Source: Promethearchaeota archaeon
GTDB taxonomy: Archaea; Asgardarchaeota; Lokiarchaeia; Sigyniarchaeales; SOKP01
Reading direction: 5' to 3'
Length of the DNA stretch: 53,813 bases
Assembly: GCA_016840165.1 (NCBI GenBank)
Contig: JAEOSU010000004.1
Location: 1-53,813, forward strand
The notes beneath the pieces are model-generated. The model was not told where the DNA came from, did no database searches, and saw only the letters and a list, made by a program, of their open reading frames with translations. Below are positions 1 through 8,516 of this stretch, one piece after another. Both the position numbers and the translations under genes were made by a program. Positions within the stretch are counted from its first letter, which is position 1; each line of letters begins with the position of its first letter.

Positions 1-225
1 AAGTATACTACAAAAATTTTGGAAGAAATTAGTAAAATTCCTGAAGTTTGTTCTGTGTTTCATACAACAGGAGAACAATCTGCTTGTTTAGTATGTAGAT
101 TTAAGGAATCAGAGGATGTTCATAAATTTATTAGAAGAATAAATGAAAAAGATCATGTCACAAAAACAATCTCCAACATGGTGCTTAAAGAATATAAAAA
201 CTATTCTTCAATAATAGGATTATAA
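1..225 (+). CDS. Lrp/AsnC-family regulator, C-terminal part (cut by window edge)
   Basis: The reading frame is open from the first base of the window, so the 5' part of the gene lies outside it; about 74 residues are visible. They match the ligand-binding (RAM) domain of Lrp/AsnC transcription regulators: an opening helix, a segment about what is learned from experience (IPEVCSVFHTTGEQ), a beta strand, a helix with VHKFIRRI, and a final strand. In this family the domain forms octamers and binds amino acids. The DNA-binding helix-turn-helix, if present, would be upstream of the window. The first possible start inside the window is TTG at 19, but the frame continues upstream of it without a stop, so it is probably internal. 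Confidence 0.7.
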   Translation, partial: KYTTKILEEISKIPEVCSVFHTTGEQSACLVCRFKESEDVHKFIRRINEKDHVTKTISNMVLKEYKNYSSIIGL

Positions 226-257
226 AAGTAAGAAAAAATTGCTTTATAAATTACTCA

Positions 258-659
258 CTACTTTTCTGGCTTAAAGTCTAAAGAAATAGAGTTAATACAA
301 TACCGCAATCCCGTTGGTTTTGGACCATCCTTAAATACATGTCCCAAATGACTTTTACAGTTTTTACATAATACTTCCGTACGAATCATTCCATGGCTTA
401 AATCTTTTTTACTTCCTATTTTCTCTTCTCCAACTGGAGCATAAAAACTAGGCCATCCACTTCCTGATTCGAATTTTGTTTCAGAATCAAATAAAGGCTC
501 ACCACATGCTGCACATTTATATATCCCTTTTTCATGATGGTTCCAATATTTTCCTGTAAAAGCTGGTTCAGTCCCCTTTTCTCTAAGTACTCTATATTGT
601 TCTTTAGTTAATTTTTCTCGCCATTTACTTTCATCATATTCATTATTTTCCGCTTTCAT
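258..659 (-). CDS. msrB: Peptide-methionine (R)-S-oxide reductase MsrB
   Basis: Reduces methionine-R-sulfoxide in proteins back to methionine in the cytoplasm. The 133 residues cover the whole MsrB fold. The four zinc ligands are visible as two CxxC pairs, C49/C52 (CAACGEP) and C98/C101 (CKNCKSH). The catalytic cysteine is C121 in RYCINS, and the conserved SGSGWPSF and LGHVF segments are present. Length is typical of a stand-alone MsrB. MsrA, the enzyme for the other stereoisomer, is encoded at 49246-49728, so the two are unlinked in this genome. The gene is convergent with the Lrp/AsnC fragment. Confidence 0.95.
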   Translation of the reverse strand: MKAENNEYDESKWREKLTKEQYRVLREKGTEPAFTGKYWNHHEKGIYKCAACGEPLFDSETKFESGSGWPSFYAPVGEEKIGSKKDLSHGMIRTEVLCKNCKSHLGHVFKDGPKPTGLRYCINSISLDFKPEK

Positions 660-918
660 AGTGATAATAAAGTATAAAATAGGAATATTATAACTTCTGA
701 TTATAAAACAAACATTTCAATTAGTAAAGACATAATTTCTATTATAAAAAGAGCAAAGTAATATCTAAAATATAAATGAATTCGAGTTATAAAAAAGACT
801 ACCAAATTTTATCACAATTTTTTAGGGAGCACATTCTTTATATTAATATCGTTAAAATTCTATATTTACGAGTATCGTAGAAAAGTTTTCTCTACAAAAA
901 CTAAAGTGAGTCTATAAA

Positions 919-2079
919 ATGCCTGATTTTATTGTAACTCCATGGGAAGTTTCTGGAGAAATTGATTATGACCAAATTATCAAAGAATTTGGCATTGAAC
1001 CTATAGATGAGAAACTACTGTTTTATATAAAAGAAATTGCTAAAGAACTTCATCCCTTTTTGACTAGAAAAATTTTTTTTGCTCATCGGGACTTTAAGTG
1101 GATTTTAGACGAATACAGAAATGGAAATCCCTTTTTTCTTTATACGGGACGGGGCCCTTCTGGAGACATTCATTTAGGCCATATTATGCCATGGTTATTC
1201 ACCAAATGGCTTCAAGATAAATTTGATGTAGAATTATGGTTTCAATTAACAGATGATGAAAAATTCCTTTTTAATCAACCACTATCATATGATGAGGCAT
1301 ATCAATACTCCTATGATAATGCGTTGGATATTATCGCATTAGGATTTGACCCAAAAAAGACTTTTATTTTTTCCGATATTGATCTTGCTGGAGTTCTATA
1401 CCGAAATGCATTAAAAATTGCTAAAAAAATCACATTTTCTACAATTAGAGCCACTTTTGGTTTAGATAATAGTGCGAATATTGGTCAAATTTTCTATACG
1501 AGTATTCAAACTGTTCCAGCTATACTTAAATCTATAATTGAGGAAAAAAATATCCCATGTTTAATTCCCCATGCAGTTGATCAAGACCCTCACTTTCGAT
1601 TATCGAGAGATGTTTTACCAAAACTTGGTTATTACAAACCAGCTTCAATACAATGTATTTTTCTTCCAAGTCTTCAACAAGGAGGGAAAATGTCAGCCTC
1701 AGTAGAAAATACTGCGATATTTACCCAAGATAGCCCAGCAGAAGTCAAAAAAAAGGTAAATAACGCTTTTACTGGAGGACAAGCAAGTGCAAAGTTACAG
1801 AGAGAAATAGGAGGTAATCCTTCAGTATGCTCTGTATTCAAATACCATTTTATGTTATTTACTTTAGATGATAAGGAAATAAGAAATATTGAATCTCGAT
1901 GCAGAGCAGGTGATCTTTTATGTGGCGAATGCAAAAATGATCTCATTCAAAAAATTAATTCCTTTCTTAAAACACACCAAGAGAGAAGAGAGAAAGCAAG
2001 ACCTAAGCTTGATAAGTTTCTTATTAAAGAAAGAACTGATTTGAAGGAGATTGTCAAAGAAAAGTTAAAAAAGTTATGA
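919..2079 (+). CDS. trpS: Tryptophan--tRNA ligase
   Basis: Class I aminoacyl-tRNA synthetase that charges tRNA-Trp. The nucleotide-binding signatures are clear: HLGH at residues 85-88, preceded by GRGPSGDI, and KMSAS at 257-261. The N-terminal extension (PWEVSGEIDYDQIIKEFG) and the 386-residue length match the archaeal/eukaryotic type rather than the shorter bacterial enzyme. The C-terminal helical region, rich in Lys and Glu, would recognise the anticodon. It starts with ATG after about 260 nt of AT-rich intergenic DNA and appears to be transcribed alone. Confidence 0.96.
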   Translation: MPDFIVTPWEVSGEIDYDQIIKEFGIEPIDEKLLFYIKEIAKELHPFLTRKIFFAHRDFKWILDEYRNGNPFFLYTGRGPSGDIHLGHIMPWLFTKWLQDKFDVELWFQLTDDEKFLFNQPLSYDEAYQYSYDNALDIIALGFDPKKTFIFSDIDLAGVLYRNALKIAKKITFSTIRATFGLDNSANIGQIFYTSIQTVPAILKSIIEEKNIPCLIPHAVDQDPHFRLSRDVLPKLGYYKPASIQCIFLPSLQQGGKMSASVENTAIFTQDSPAEVKKKVNNAFTGGQASAKLQREIGGNPSVCSVFKYHFMLFTLDDKEIRNIESRCRAGDLLCGECKNDLIQKINSFLKTHQERREKARPKLDKFLIKERTDLKEIVKEKLKKL

Positions 2080-2092
2080 AATTAGAAAATAT

Positions 2093-3034
2093 TTAGGATA
2101 ATATTAAAGGTTCTAATATCTGTCTCAAATCTACAAGAAATTCAGAAAAATTTTCAAGAAAAGCATCTTTATATTTTTCTTGGATAATTACTGAGGCAAA
2201 AAAGGATTGATCTCCTATTTCAAATTTATGTAAGTACGATAATAATTCATTTCCAATCGTAGAGAAATTCGCATCAGCCTCATATGCTTCCTCTTGCATC
2301 CGTTTCAGGAGAAATAAATGTTCTTTAATCGATTCTAAAAATTCAATATATATTTTTGGTTCAATGACGCTACTGTAGAATTCACTTATGATGATTCCAT
2401 TTTTATCAAAAACTATGAGAGATTTGCAGTTAAATTCTTCTAAATAGTGCTCCAGTAGTTCTGAAAGTTCAAAGAATTTCTCATCAAATATGGATAATCC
2501 ATACGAAATCAATTGAACGATTGAAATAATATTATAGATGGAAGTTTGTTGAAATAATATCTTAAACATAGAGTATTTATCCATAATGGTGTCTCGAAGG
2601 TAATTAACATCTAAACTTGCGGTCTCAACATCATGTATGTCTGGATCAAACTTATGAAATGTAATAATTAATGGAATATCGAGGTTGTTTTTTAAGAAAT
2701 TCTGAAGAATCATATCTAAATATGAAAGTGAAGTGTTAAATCGTTCTTTATCTTGGATATCGATAACATATAGGATTAAATCTGTGCCAGAAAAATAAAT
2801 ATCCTGTTTATTTTCATAAAGCTCTCTATATTTTTTCTGTCCTCCCATATCCCAGAAAACAGTTTTATTCCGGAGAAATTCGGTGGCATGATATTCCACA
2901 CGAATGGTTGGAGTAAGCGAAATAATATCTTTGTGAAAGTCGTACTTTTTGTCTAAAGCTGTGAGGATTGATGTTTTTCCTGCATTATCTAATCCTGCGA
3001 TAATAATTTTTATGAGATTTTCCATGTTCTTCAC
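2093..3034 (-). CDS. Rag/Gtr-like small GTPase with C-terminal roadblock-like extension
   Basis: A Ras-superfamily GTPase of 313 residues. Visible motifs are P-loop GLDNAGKT (14-21), switch I threonine in TPTIRVEY (41-48), WDMGGQ (61-66), HKFD (127-130) in place of NKxD, and TSI (164-166). The P-loop looks Arf-like. The WDxGGQ segment, the ...IYFSGTDLILYVIDI region, the HKxD motif and the TSI that follows resemble eukaryotic RagA/Gtr1. Residues 184-313 form an alpha/beta extension (LIVFDKNGIIISEFY and helices after it) placed where Rag proteins carry their roadblock dimerisation domain. Rag/Gtr GTPases signal nutrient state on membranes in eukaryotes; the role here is unknown. M1 or M4 could be the start. 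Family identity is solid, the Rag affinity is my inference. Confidence 0.85.
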   Translation of the reverse strand: MKNMENLIKIIIAGLDNAGKTSILTALDKKYDFHKDIISLTPTIRVEYHATEFLRNKTVFWDMGGQKKYRELYENKQDIYFSGTDLILYVIDIQDKERFNTSLSYLDMILQNFLKNNLDIPLIITFHKFDPDIHDVETASLDVNYLRDTIMDKYSMFKILFQQTSIYNIISIVQLISYGLSIFDEKFFELSELLEHYLEEFNCKSLIVFDKNGIIISEFYSSVIEPKIYIEFLESIKEHLFLLKRMQEEAYEADANFSTIGNELLSYLHKFEIGDQSFFASVIIQEKYKDAFLENFSEFLVDLRQILEPLILS

Positions 3035-3339
3035 AATTTAAAAATGTATGAATTGAAAGATAGATCTAATTTTAAACCCCTAATAATAACTTAAAACGGA
3101 ATTATTATTTTTTATTAGAAAGAGAAATTCATTATTTTTAACCTTATGTTGTTTAATCTTATGCTAGTTTTAATATCTCGAATTTTTTCTTAGACGATTT
3201 ATAATAAAGATTTGCGATCTAGAACATGAATACGAGAATATTATAAGAAAAATATTGAAGCATCATACCAATGATATAGGTTTTTTTTAGTCAGATACGC
3301 TCTACACTATTTAAACACCAAATAAATTTGGGGTTTATT
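3035..3339. other. AT-rich divergent intergenic region without a gene
   Basis: About 305 nt between the divergent Rag-like GTPase gene and the first of two small paralogues. I see no open frame longer than a few codons and no tRNA-like fold. It should hold promoters for both directions. On the plus strand TATTTAAA at 3308-3315 sits about 25-30 nt ahead of the GTG at 3340, the distance expected for an archaeal TATA box serving a leaderless or nearly leaderless transcript. TTTATAATAAAG at 3198-3209 is another TATA-like patch. Confidence 0.4.
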
Positions 3340-3558
3340 GTGTTGGAAAATGAAAATAGGTTCATAGAATACTTAAGATTTCAAATTAATCGGAAATTTA
3401 AATCAGATCAGGTAGTTAAAAAAATACCCATGTTTCGTGCAAAATTAGATGATAGTAATGCCAAAATTCTACAGATGATAGATTATTTTGAAGATATGAA
3501 GCGAAGGGATATATATGCCTATTTGGTTCAAGAATTTAATAAATTAAATCAAAAATGA
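3340..3558 (+). CDS. Small protein, first of a tandem paralogous pair
   Basis: A 72-residue protein of unknown function. It aligns almost end to end with the product of the next gene (3688-3897): ENxxFxEyLkfQI near the N terminus, a central VxKIPmFr/k segment, a helix ending in ILqM, and R-R-dIYayL near the C terminus. The pattern is mainly helical, charged and soluble, with no cysteines, signal peptide or membrane segment. The frame opens earlier (TTG at 3328), but alignment with the paralogue supports starting at GTG 3340 or TTG 3343. A TATA-like box lies about 25 nt upstream of 3340. A T-run follows the stop codon. Confidence 0.65.
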   Translation: MLENENRFIEYLRFQINRKFKSDQVVKKIPMFRAKLDDSNAKILQMIDYFEDMKRRDIYAYLVQEFNKLNQK

Positions 3559-3566
3559 ATAATTCC

Positions 3567-3575
3567 TTTTTTTTT
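3567..3575 (+). terminator. Poly-T run after the first small paralogue
   Basis: Nine consecutive T residues begin 9 nt after the stop codon of the first small paralogue. Archaeal RNA polymerase commonly stops at such T-tracts without a hairpin, so this probably separates the two tandem genes into their own transcripts. No hairpin is evident. Confidence 0.4.
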
Positions 3576-3687
3576 ATTTCTATTTATGTCATGTTATTTG
3601 AATAACATATCTATGGCTTTTGGATAACATTCTCATTTTTTAAATAAATTTGATATAAGTAAATTAAACTAATAAGAGTGTATAATA

Positions 3688-3897
3688 ATGGATCAAGAAA
3701 ATCATTTCTATGAATTTTTAAAATATCAAATTGGTCAGAAGAAAGAATTCAATGGCACCGTTCGGAAGATCCCCTTATTTAAAAACAAGACTCAGGATCA
3801 TTACTTCACTATATTAAAGATGACCGATATTCACCGAAGGGAGATTTATAGCTTATTAATGAAGAATATTGATGACGTTATAGTTCTAGAGCATTAA
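3688..3897 (+). CDS. Small protein, second of a tandem paralogous pair
   Basis: A 69-residue soluble protein of unknown function, clearly related to its upstream neighbour. Shared positions include ENhFyEFLkyQI (residues 4-15), vRKIPLFk (25-32), tILKMtD (41-47) and hRREIYSLL (49-57). Compared with the neighbour it lacks about three residues between the two last blocks. It starts with ATG after an AT-rich leader. The arrangement suggests a local tandem duplication; both copies keep open frames, so both are probably used. I recognise no known domain. Confidence 0.7.
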   Translation: MDQENHFYEFLKYQIGQKKEFNGTVRKIPLFKNKTQDHYFTILKMTDIHRREIYSLLMKNIDDVIVLEH

Positions 3898-3933
3898 TAC
3901 TTATAAAACTAAATTAAAGTCAGTTCTTAAATA

Positions 3934-4356
3934 TCATTCTCCGATAAGTGTTAAATATATTTTCCGAGTACGGGGTTTCTCATCATTCTCCAAAAATATT
4001 ATTTGCTGCCATGTACCTAAGAGTAACTTTTTGTTCTTGAAAGGAAAGGTCTGAGAAGTTTTTAGAAGGAAACTCCTTAAATGACCTGCTCCATTATGGT
4101 CTCCCCATGTTCTGTGATGTTTATAATTTGCATTATATGGAATAATGCTTTCTAAAAATTCTTCAATATCCTTTTTTACTAATCCAGGTTCGAATTCAAC
4201 TGTTGATATAGCGCCTGTAGATCCGGCTATATGAACATTCACAATACCATCATTTATATTACTTTTTTTAATTTTTTCTTGGACCTGAGATGTAATATCA
4301 ATGATATCACAATACGCTTTTGTTTTTAGATCGAAATTATAAAATTCAACCGTCAT
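3934..4356 (-). CDS. YjbQ-family protein (UPF0047)
   Basis: A 140-residue protein of the YjbQ/UPF0047 family, found in all domains. Diagnostic segments are the strand-rich N terminus ending in DITSQVQEKI, the glycine-rich HIAGSTGAI around residues 43-51, the HHRTWGDHNGAGHLRSFLL block around 80-98, and LLLGTWQQIIFLEND near the C terminus. The histidines in HH and GAGHL are the likely metal site. Members have been reported to have weak thiamine-phosphate synthase activity, but the physiological role is not settled. It is divergent from the next gene at 4456. Confidence 0.88.
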   Translation of the reverse strand: MTVEFYNFDLKTKAYCDIIDITSQVQEKIKKSNINDGIVNVHIAGSTGAISTVEFEPGLVKKDIEEFLESIIPYNANYKHHRTWGDHNGAGHLRSFLLKTSQTFPFKNKKLLLGTWQQIIFLENDEKPRTRKIYLTLIGE

Positions 4357-4455
4357 AATTAATTCATCAAACTTAATTTTGGGTATAATAATCTTATTTA
4401 GTCATATTAATTTAAATTATATATCTTTCAGTAAGAAAATTGATTTGCATTAAAT

Positions 4456-4875
4456 ATGAGTGAGAAATTAAAGAATTTATTCAAGAAGATCCATGATCCT
4501 AAAACTCAAATCCCTGAATACATAAGTATTATCGTACGGCCGGGAAAAAAAATTATTGATATTAAAATTAAAAAAGAAACTAATAATATTTTACGGATCA
4601 TTGCTCATGATGAAAAAGTAGTGGGTTGGTTCATTCATTCTTTTCATATTCCTATCAAAAATCTTGGATTAACTCCAGATGCTAAGGATAAAGAAATATT
4701 AGATTATTTAACTAATCCCGCAAAAATACCACAGAAAGAAACAAAAGATTATGTAGAAGATATATTAAGAAAGTACATTGAAATTTTGCCTGAAAAGAAG
4801 AAACATTTTTTTAAGACTAAACGGTTTAAGAAAAAGAAAGAAATCCAAACTGGGTTAAAATTGAAGGGTTTTTAG
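4456..4875 (+). CDS. Hypothetical basic protein
   Basis: A 139-residue protein I do not recognise. Residues 1-75 look like a small alpha/beta domain (YISIIVRPGKKIIDIKIKKE, then strands and VVGWFIHSFHIPIKNLGL). Residues 85-110 form a helix, and the last 30 residues are very lysine-rich (KKKHFFKTKRFKKKKEI), which suggests nucleic-acid binding. There is no signal peptide, membrane segment or cysteine motif. The gene is convergent with trmI, with only 16 nt between stop codons. The ATG start follows a purine-poor AT-rich leader. Confidence 0.6.
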   Translation: MSEKLKNLFKKIHDPKTQIPEYISIIVRPGKKIIDIKIKKETNNILRIIAHDEKVVGWFIHSFHIPIKNLGLTPDAKDKEILDYLTNPAKIPQKETKDYVEDILRKYIEILPEKKKHFFKTKRFKKKKEIQTGLKLKGF

Positions 4876-4891
4876 CTTTTCTATTTCTTAC

Positions 4892-5758
4892 TTATTCGCG
4901 TAACGGCATTCCATTCATACTAATATACTCATTAGAGTTAGGCTTTTTCCCGCGATAAGGGTTTTTTAGGTTTTTGATCTTTCTGCCAAAAGTAAGATAT
5001 CCAGTATGCCCAATCATCCGAACTTGGGGTCTTGTTGCATTTTCCTTAACCTGCATCGTTCTCTTTATTAATTCATAGGTATTAATATCAAAAAATCCGT
5101 TTTTTTGTAACTTAAAGGTAGTCTTTTTAACCTGTTCTATGGTAGGAGAAAAAGATACAAGAATTCCACTTAATTTTAAATATTCCTTCACTTTTTCGAT
5201 TGCTTCCCATGGTTGAGGAATATCGAGAATAATTGAATCAATTTCTTGAAGATTTAAATCTTCATTTAATATGTCTGCCTTTTTAATAGTTACATACTCT
5301 TCGAGCTGAGCTTTTTTAACATTCTTATTAGTTCTTTTAAGACTAGAATCTCTAATATCAAATGAATATACATGCCCATCAGGTCGGATATAATTTCCTA
5401 AAATACAAGTAAGCGCTCCAGAGCCACATCCTGCCTCTATTACTTTACTTCCAGAGCTTATGCCACCATATAATAATATTAATCCAGCATCTTCGGGATA
5501 AATAATTTGAGTTTTTCTAGCCATGTGTAGGATATAATCTGAGGGTAATGGTTTAAGAACATAGAATTTATATCCTTGAGTATGAAATGGTTTTGAAAAA
5601 ACTACAGAACCAAAAGGTTTGCCAATAAGATCATTAAATTCTATATATCCTCTATTTGTATGAAAAATCTCACCTTTTTTAATAGTTAATAACCATTTCC
5701 TTCGATTATCATAAACCAAATAAATTAAATCGTTTTCCTTAATTTGCTCAGAAATCAT
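4892..5758 (-). CDS. trmI: tRNA (adenine-58-N1)-methyltransferase
   Basis: SAM-dependent methyltransferase that makes m1A in the T-loop of tRNAs (m1A57/58 in archaea). The N-terminal 75 residues form the small beta domain typical of TrmI. The SAM site is VIEAGCGSGALT (106-117), followed by the acidic loop in VYSFDIRD and by DSIILDIPQPWEAI, where the IxLDxPxPW segment is diagnostic of TrmI/Trm61. Length (288 aa) is slightly more than the usual 250-260 because of a basic C-terminal tail. The archaeal enzyme works as a homotetramer. Confidence 0.93.
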   Translation of the reverse strand: MISEQIKENDLIYLVYDNRRKWLLTIKKGEIFHTNRGYIEFNDLIGKPFGSVVFSKPFHTQGYKFYVLKPLPSDYILHMARKTQIIYPEDAGLILLYGGISSGSKVIEAGCGSGALTCILGNYIRPDGHVYSFDIRDSSLKRTNKNVKKAQLEEYVTIKKADILNEDLNLQEIDSIILDIPQPWEAIEKVKEYLKLSGILVSFSPTIEQVKKTTFKLQKNGFFDINTYELIKRTMQVKENATRPQVRMIGHTGYLTFGRKIKNLKNPYRGKKPNSNEYISMNGMPLRE

Positions 5759-6009
5759 TTTATTTGCACATATAAAAAGGTCTTTATTCTCTAATTATTT
5801 TATAATGATTTAATTTTTTATGATAATTTATTGAATTCAATTATTTCTCTGTTTAAGAAATAGCTTTATACTTGAATAAGTTTTTACATAAATGTAATAT
5901 TTGTGCTTTTTAAAGCGCTTATTAGAATTTTTTACAAAAAATATAAAATATATGAAAAATTGAAATATTTAATCATTGATGATATCTATTTTCATACAAT
6001 TACTCGTTA

Positions 6010-6942
6010 ATGACTTATTATATGAGTAGAGAGAAATTAAATCCCCCTCAAAATTCTAGAATCTCGTTTCAAGAGCTTCAATCTCAGATAGAGGAATTTA
6101 GGAAGAAGAGGGATGATTTGAATAATAAAACCAAAAATTATATCAATCAATTACAAGATTTAGATTCAGAAATAAATAATTATTTGAAATTAGCTAAAGA
6201 TAATTATAAAAAGAAAAGAGATTATTGGAATGAGAAAGTTGGGAAATTAAAAGAAAAGAAAATCGAATACAAAAGGATGCTTGAAAAAACTATAGATGAA
6301 AAGAAAAAGATCCTAGGGATAGACGATACTAAAAACGCAGATAAAAAATTTCACTCAATGAAACAAATTGAAAGAAAAATCGAAGGGTTAGAAAGAATAA
6401 TTGAAACCGAAAATTTAGATATCTCAGAAGAAAATTCGATTATAGATAAAATTAAAGAGTTAATGGTAGATAAACAAGAATTTGTAGCAGAACAGCAGAA
6501 CTCTGACGTATTTAAAATTGAAAGAAAAATCCAAATCATTAAGATAAACTTGAATAAAATCTATGAACAATTAAATAAATGGTCTAACAAATCCCAGAAT
6601 TATCATTCGAAGATGCAAGAAACATTTGAAATTATAAACGAGTTGAAAAGTAAGAAAAAAGAAGTAGAAGAATTTTTAATTGAAAATAAAAAAGCAGCAG
6701 ATATTTTTCATGACAAATTCTTGAATCTAATGAATCAAAAAAAGAAAATTTCGAAAGGAAAGAGATCATACAAATCTTCATCTAGAAACTATAAGAAAAG
6801 TTTTAAACCAAATAATAAACAAGAAGAGAAACTTGAGAAAATTAAGCAAGATAAACTAGCAGTAGCTTTAGAAAAACAAAAAGCAGGTAAAAAGCTAAAT
6901 TTATATGAGGCTCGGCTTATTTTAGAAAAATCGCAAGAATAA
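6010..6942 (+). CDS. Archaeal coiled-coil protein (COG1340-like)
   Basis: A 310-residue protein that is nearly all coiled coil from about residue 20 to 235 (long runs of Lys, Glu, Leu, Asn heptads), followed by a basic Ser/Lys/Tyr-rich linker (KGKRSYKSSSRNYKKSF) and a short conserved tail, KLAVALEKQKAGKKLNLYEA. That tail and the layout match the COG1340 family of archaeal coiled-coil proteins, which databases sometimes mislabel as phosphoserine phosphatase. No catalytic motif is present and the function is unknown. The start at ATG 6010 could instead be the ATG five codons on. It stands alone, with about 250 nt upstream and 140 nt downstream. Confidence 0.75.
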   Translation: MTYYMSREKLNPPQNSRISFQELQSQIEEFRKKRDDLNNKTKNYINQLQDLDSEINNYLKLAKDNYKKKRDYWNEKVGKLKEKKIEYKRMLEKTIDEKKKILGIDDTKNADKKFHSMKQIERKIEGLERIIETENLDISEENSIIDKIKELMVDKQEFVAEQQNSDVFKIERKIQIIKINLNKIYEQLNKWSNKSQNYHSKMQETFEIINELKSKKKEVEEFLIENKKAADIFHDKFLNLMNQKKKISKGKRSYKSSSRNYKKSFKPNNKQEEKLEKIKQDKLAVALEKQKAGKKLNLYEARLILEKSQE

Positions 6943-7081
6943 TTTCTGACACGATTATTCCGATTTAAAGTTAATTAAAGAATCTATTTCATTATTATCC
7001 AGATTTTCCAAAAAGATTTAAAAAAATTGTCATTTTATTTTAAATTTAATATATGAAATTTATAAAAAGATTTGATTAAAA

Positions 7082-8410
7082 TTGAAAAAGAAAATCGAAG
7101 AGATTAGAAATATATTACTTGAGCATCATGATTTATTCCAAAACGCAATACCTTTAATTGCTTCTGAAAACATTACTAGCCCTGCGGTTGATGAAGCGTG
7201 CTTATGTGATTTTAGTCATCGCTACGCCGAAGGGTGGTCAGGTCAGAGAGTATATGCAGGTTGTAAATACATTGATCAAATAGAAGATATTTGTATGGAA
7301 CTGGCTAGAGAATATTTTAAATGTATTCATGCGGATGTGAGGCCAATCTCTGGAGTTGTAGCAAATTTAACAATGTATAATGCATTCACTTCAGATAATA
7401 ACGGAAAAATGTGCTGTATGTCAATTATCAGAGGTGGGCATATTTCCCATGGTCCAAGATTTGCAAAAAGTGGAAGAGAAATTTTTGGTACAGCAGGAAC
7501 AACTAGAGGATTAAACATTGAATACCTTGCATTTGATAATGATGAGATGAATCTTGATATCGATGCATCTGCCAAAATTATTAGAGATTTTGAACCAGAG
7601 TTAGTTCTTTTCGGAGGTTCTGTTTTCCTATTTCCGCATCCCGTAAAAGAATTAGGTGAAGTAGCAAGAGAAGTTGGCGCAAGTGTTGGATATGATGCTG
7701 CTCATGTAGCAGGTTTGATTGGCTCAGGATACTTTCAAGATCCTCTAAGAGAAGGAGCAGACGTAATGACGATGAGCACTCATAAAACGCTTCCCGGACC
7801 ACAACATGGTACTTTAGTTTCAAATCGAGAAGATTTAGTAGAAACCTTACGATCTTGTGCATTCCCAGCGCTATTATCCAACCATCACTTGCATAATGTG
7901 GCGGGTTTGGCAGTAGCTTTAGCTGAAATGCTTGAATTTGGTAAAGATTATCATGAGAACGTTATTGCTAATGCCAAAGCGCTTGGTCAAGCTCTTCATG
8001 AGAGAGGGTTAAAGGTATTAATGGAGCATAAAGGATTTACTGAATCACATCAAATTGTGGTGGATATTGCTGATCATGCAAAATCTATCGGACTAGGGGG
8101 AGATATTGAGGCTTTATTAGAAGCGAGCAACATTATTTTAAATAGAAATTTACTCCCTCGAGATCTCGCTGAAGGCAGACATTACCAAAACCCAGGGGGT
8201 TTGCGTATAGGAACTTCGGAAGTTACAAGACTTGGAATGGGTAAAAGTGAAATGCAGGAAATAGCAGAATTTTTGAAACAGATAATTATCGATAAAAAAG
8301 ATCCAAAGAAGGTCAAACAAGAAGTTATTGAATTTCGAAAGCAATTCCAAGAAATAAAATATTGCTTTCAAAAACAAAATCAGGCATACGAGTATTTTAA
8401 ATTATATTAA
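7082..8410 (+). CDS. glyA: Serine hydroxymethyltransferase
   Basis: PLP enzyme interconverting serine and glycine with transfer of a one-carbon unit to a pterin. The whole SHMT fold is present in 442 residues: NAIPLIASENITS near the N terminus, RYAEGWSGQRVYAGC, the Asp-containing VGYDAAHVAGLI, and the PLP lysine K235 in STHKTLPGPQ. The C-terminal GGLRIGTSEVTRLGM segment is also standard. The start is TTG at 7082. The C terminus is about 20 residues longer than in many archaeal homologues. It probably supplies glycine and C1 units and links to amino-acid catabolism. Confidence 0.95.
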   Translation: MKKKIEEIRNILLEHHDLFQNAIPLIASENITSPAVDEACLCDFSHRYAEGWSGQRVYAGCKYIDQIEDICMELAREYFKCIHADVRPISGVVANLTMYNAFTSDNNGKMCCMSIIRGGHISHGPRFAKSGREIFGTAGTTRGLNIEYLAFDNDEMNLDIDASAKIIRDFEPELVLFGGSVFLFPHPVKELGEVAREVGASVGYDAAHVAGLIGSGYFQDPLREGADVMTMSTHKTLPGPQHGTLVSNREDLVETLRSCAFPALLSNHHLHNVAGLAVALAEMLEFGKDYHENVIANAKALGQALHERGLKVLMEHKGFTESHQIVVDIADHAKSIGLGGDIEALLEASNIILNRNLLPRDLAEGRHYQNPGGLRIGTSEVTRLGMGKSEMQEIAEFLKQIIIDKKDPKKVKQEVIEFRKQFQEIKYCFQKQNQAYEYFKLY

Positions 8411-8516
8411 TTCTTTTTATTCTATTTTTTAAGCTTAAACAGTAAAATTTATCTAAAATCGCATCTTTCAATTAATATTCAAATAATTGATTTAATAGAT
8501 GTAATTTTTTATAATT

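Noticed and set aside
776..880. Short ORF of about 33 codons in the msrB-trpS gap
   Set aside because: No ribosome binding site or recognisable composition; likely chance in AT-rich DNA.
6010..6942. Possible phosphoserine phosphatase (as such proteins are often labelled)
   Set aside because: No HAD-type DxDxT motif is present; it is an all-coiled-coil protein.
7581..7862. Minus-strand ORF of 93 codons inside glyA
   Set aside because: It is Leu/His-rich, lies wholly within the SHMT core in antisense and shows no domain; the plus-strand frame is certain.
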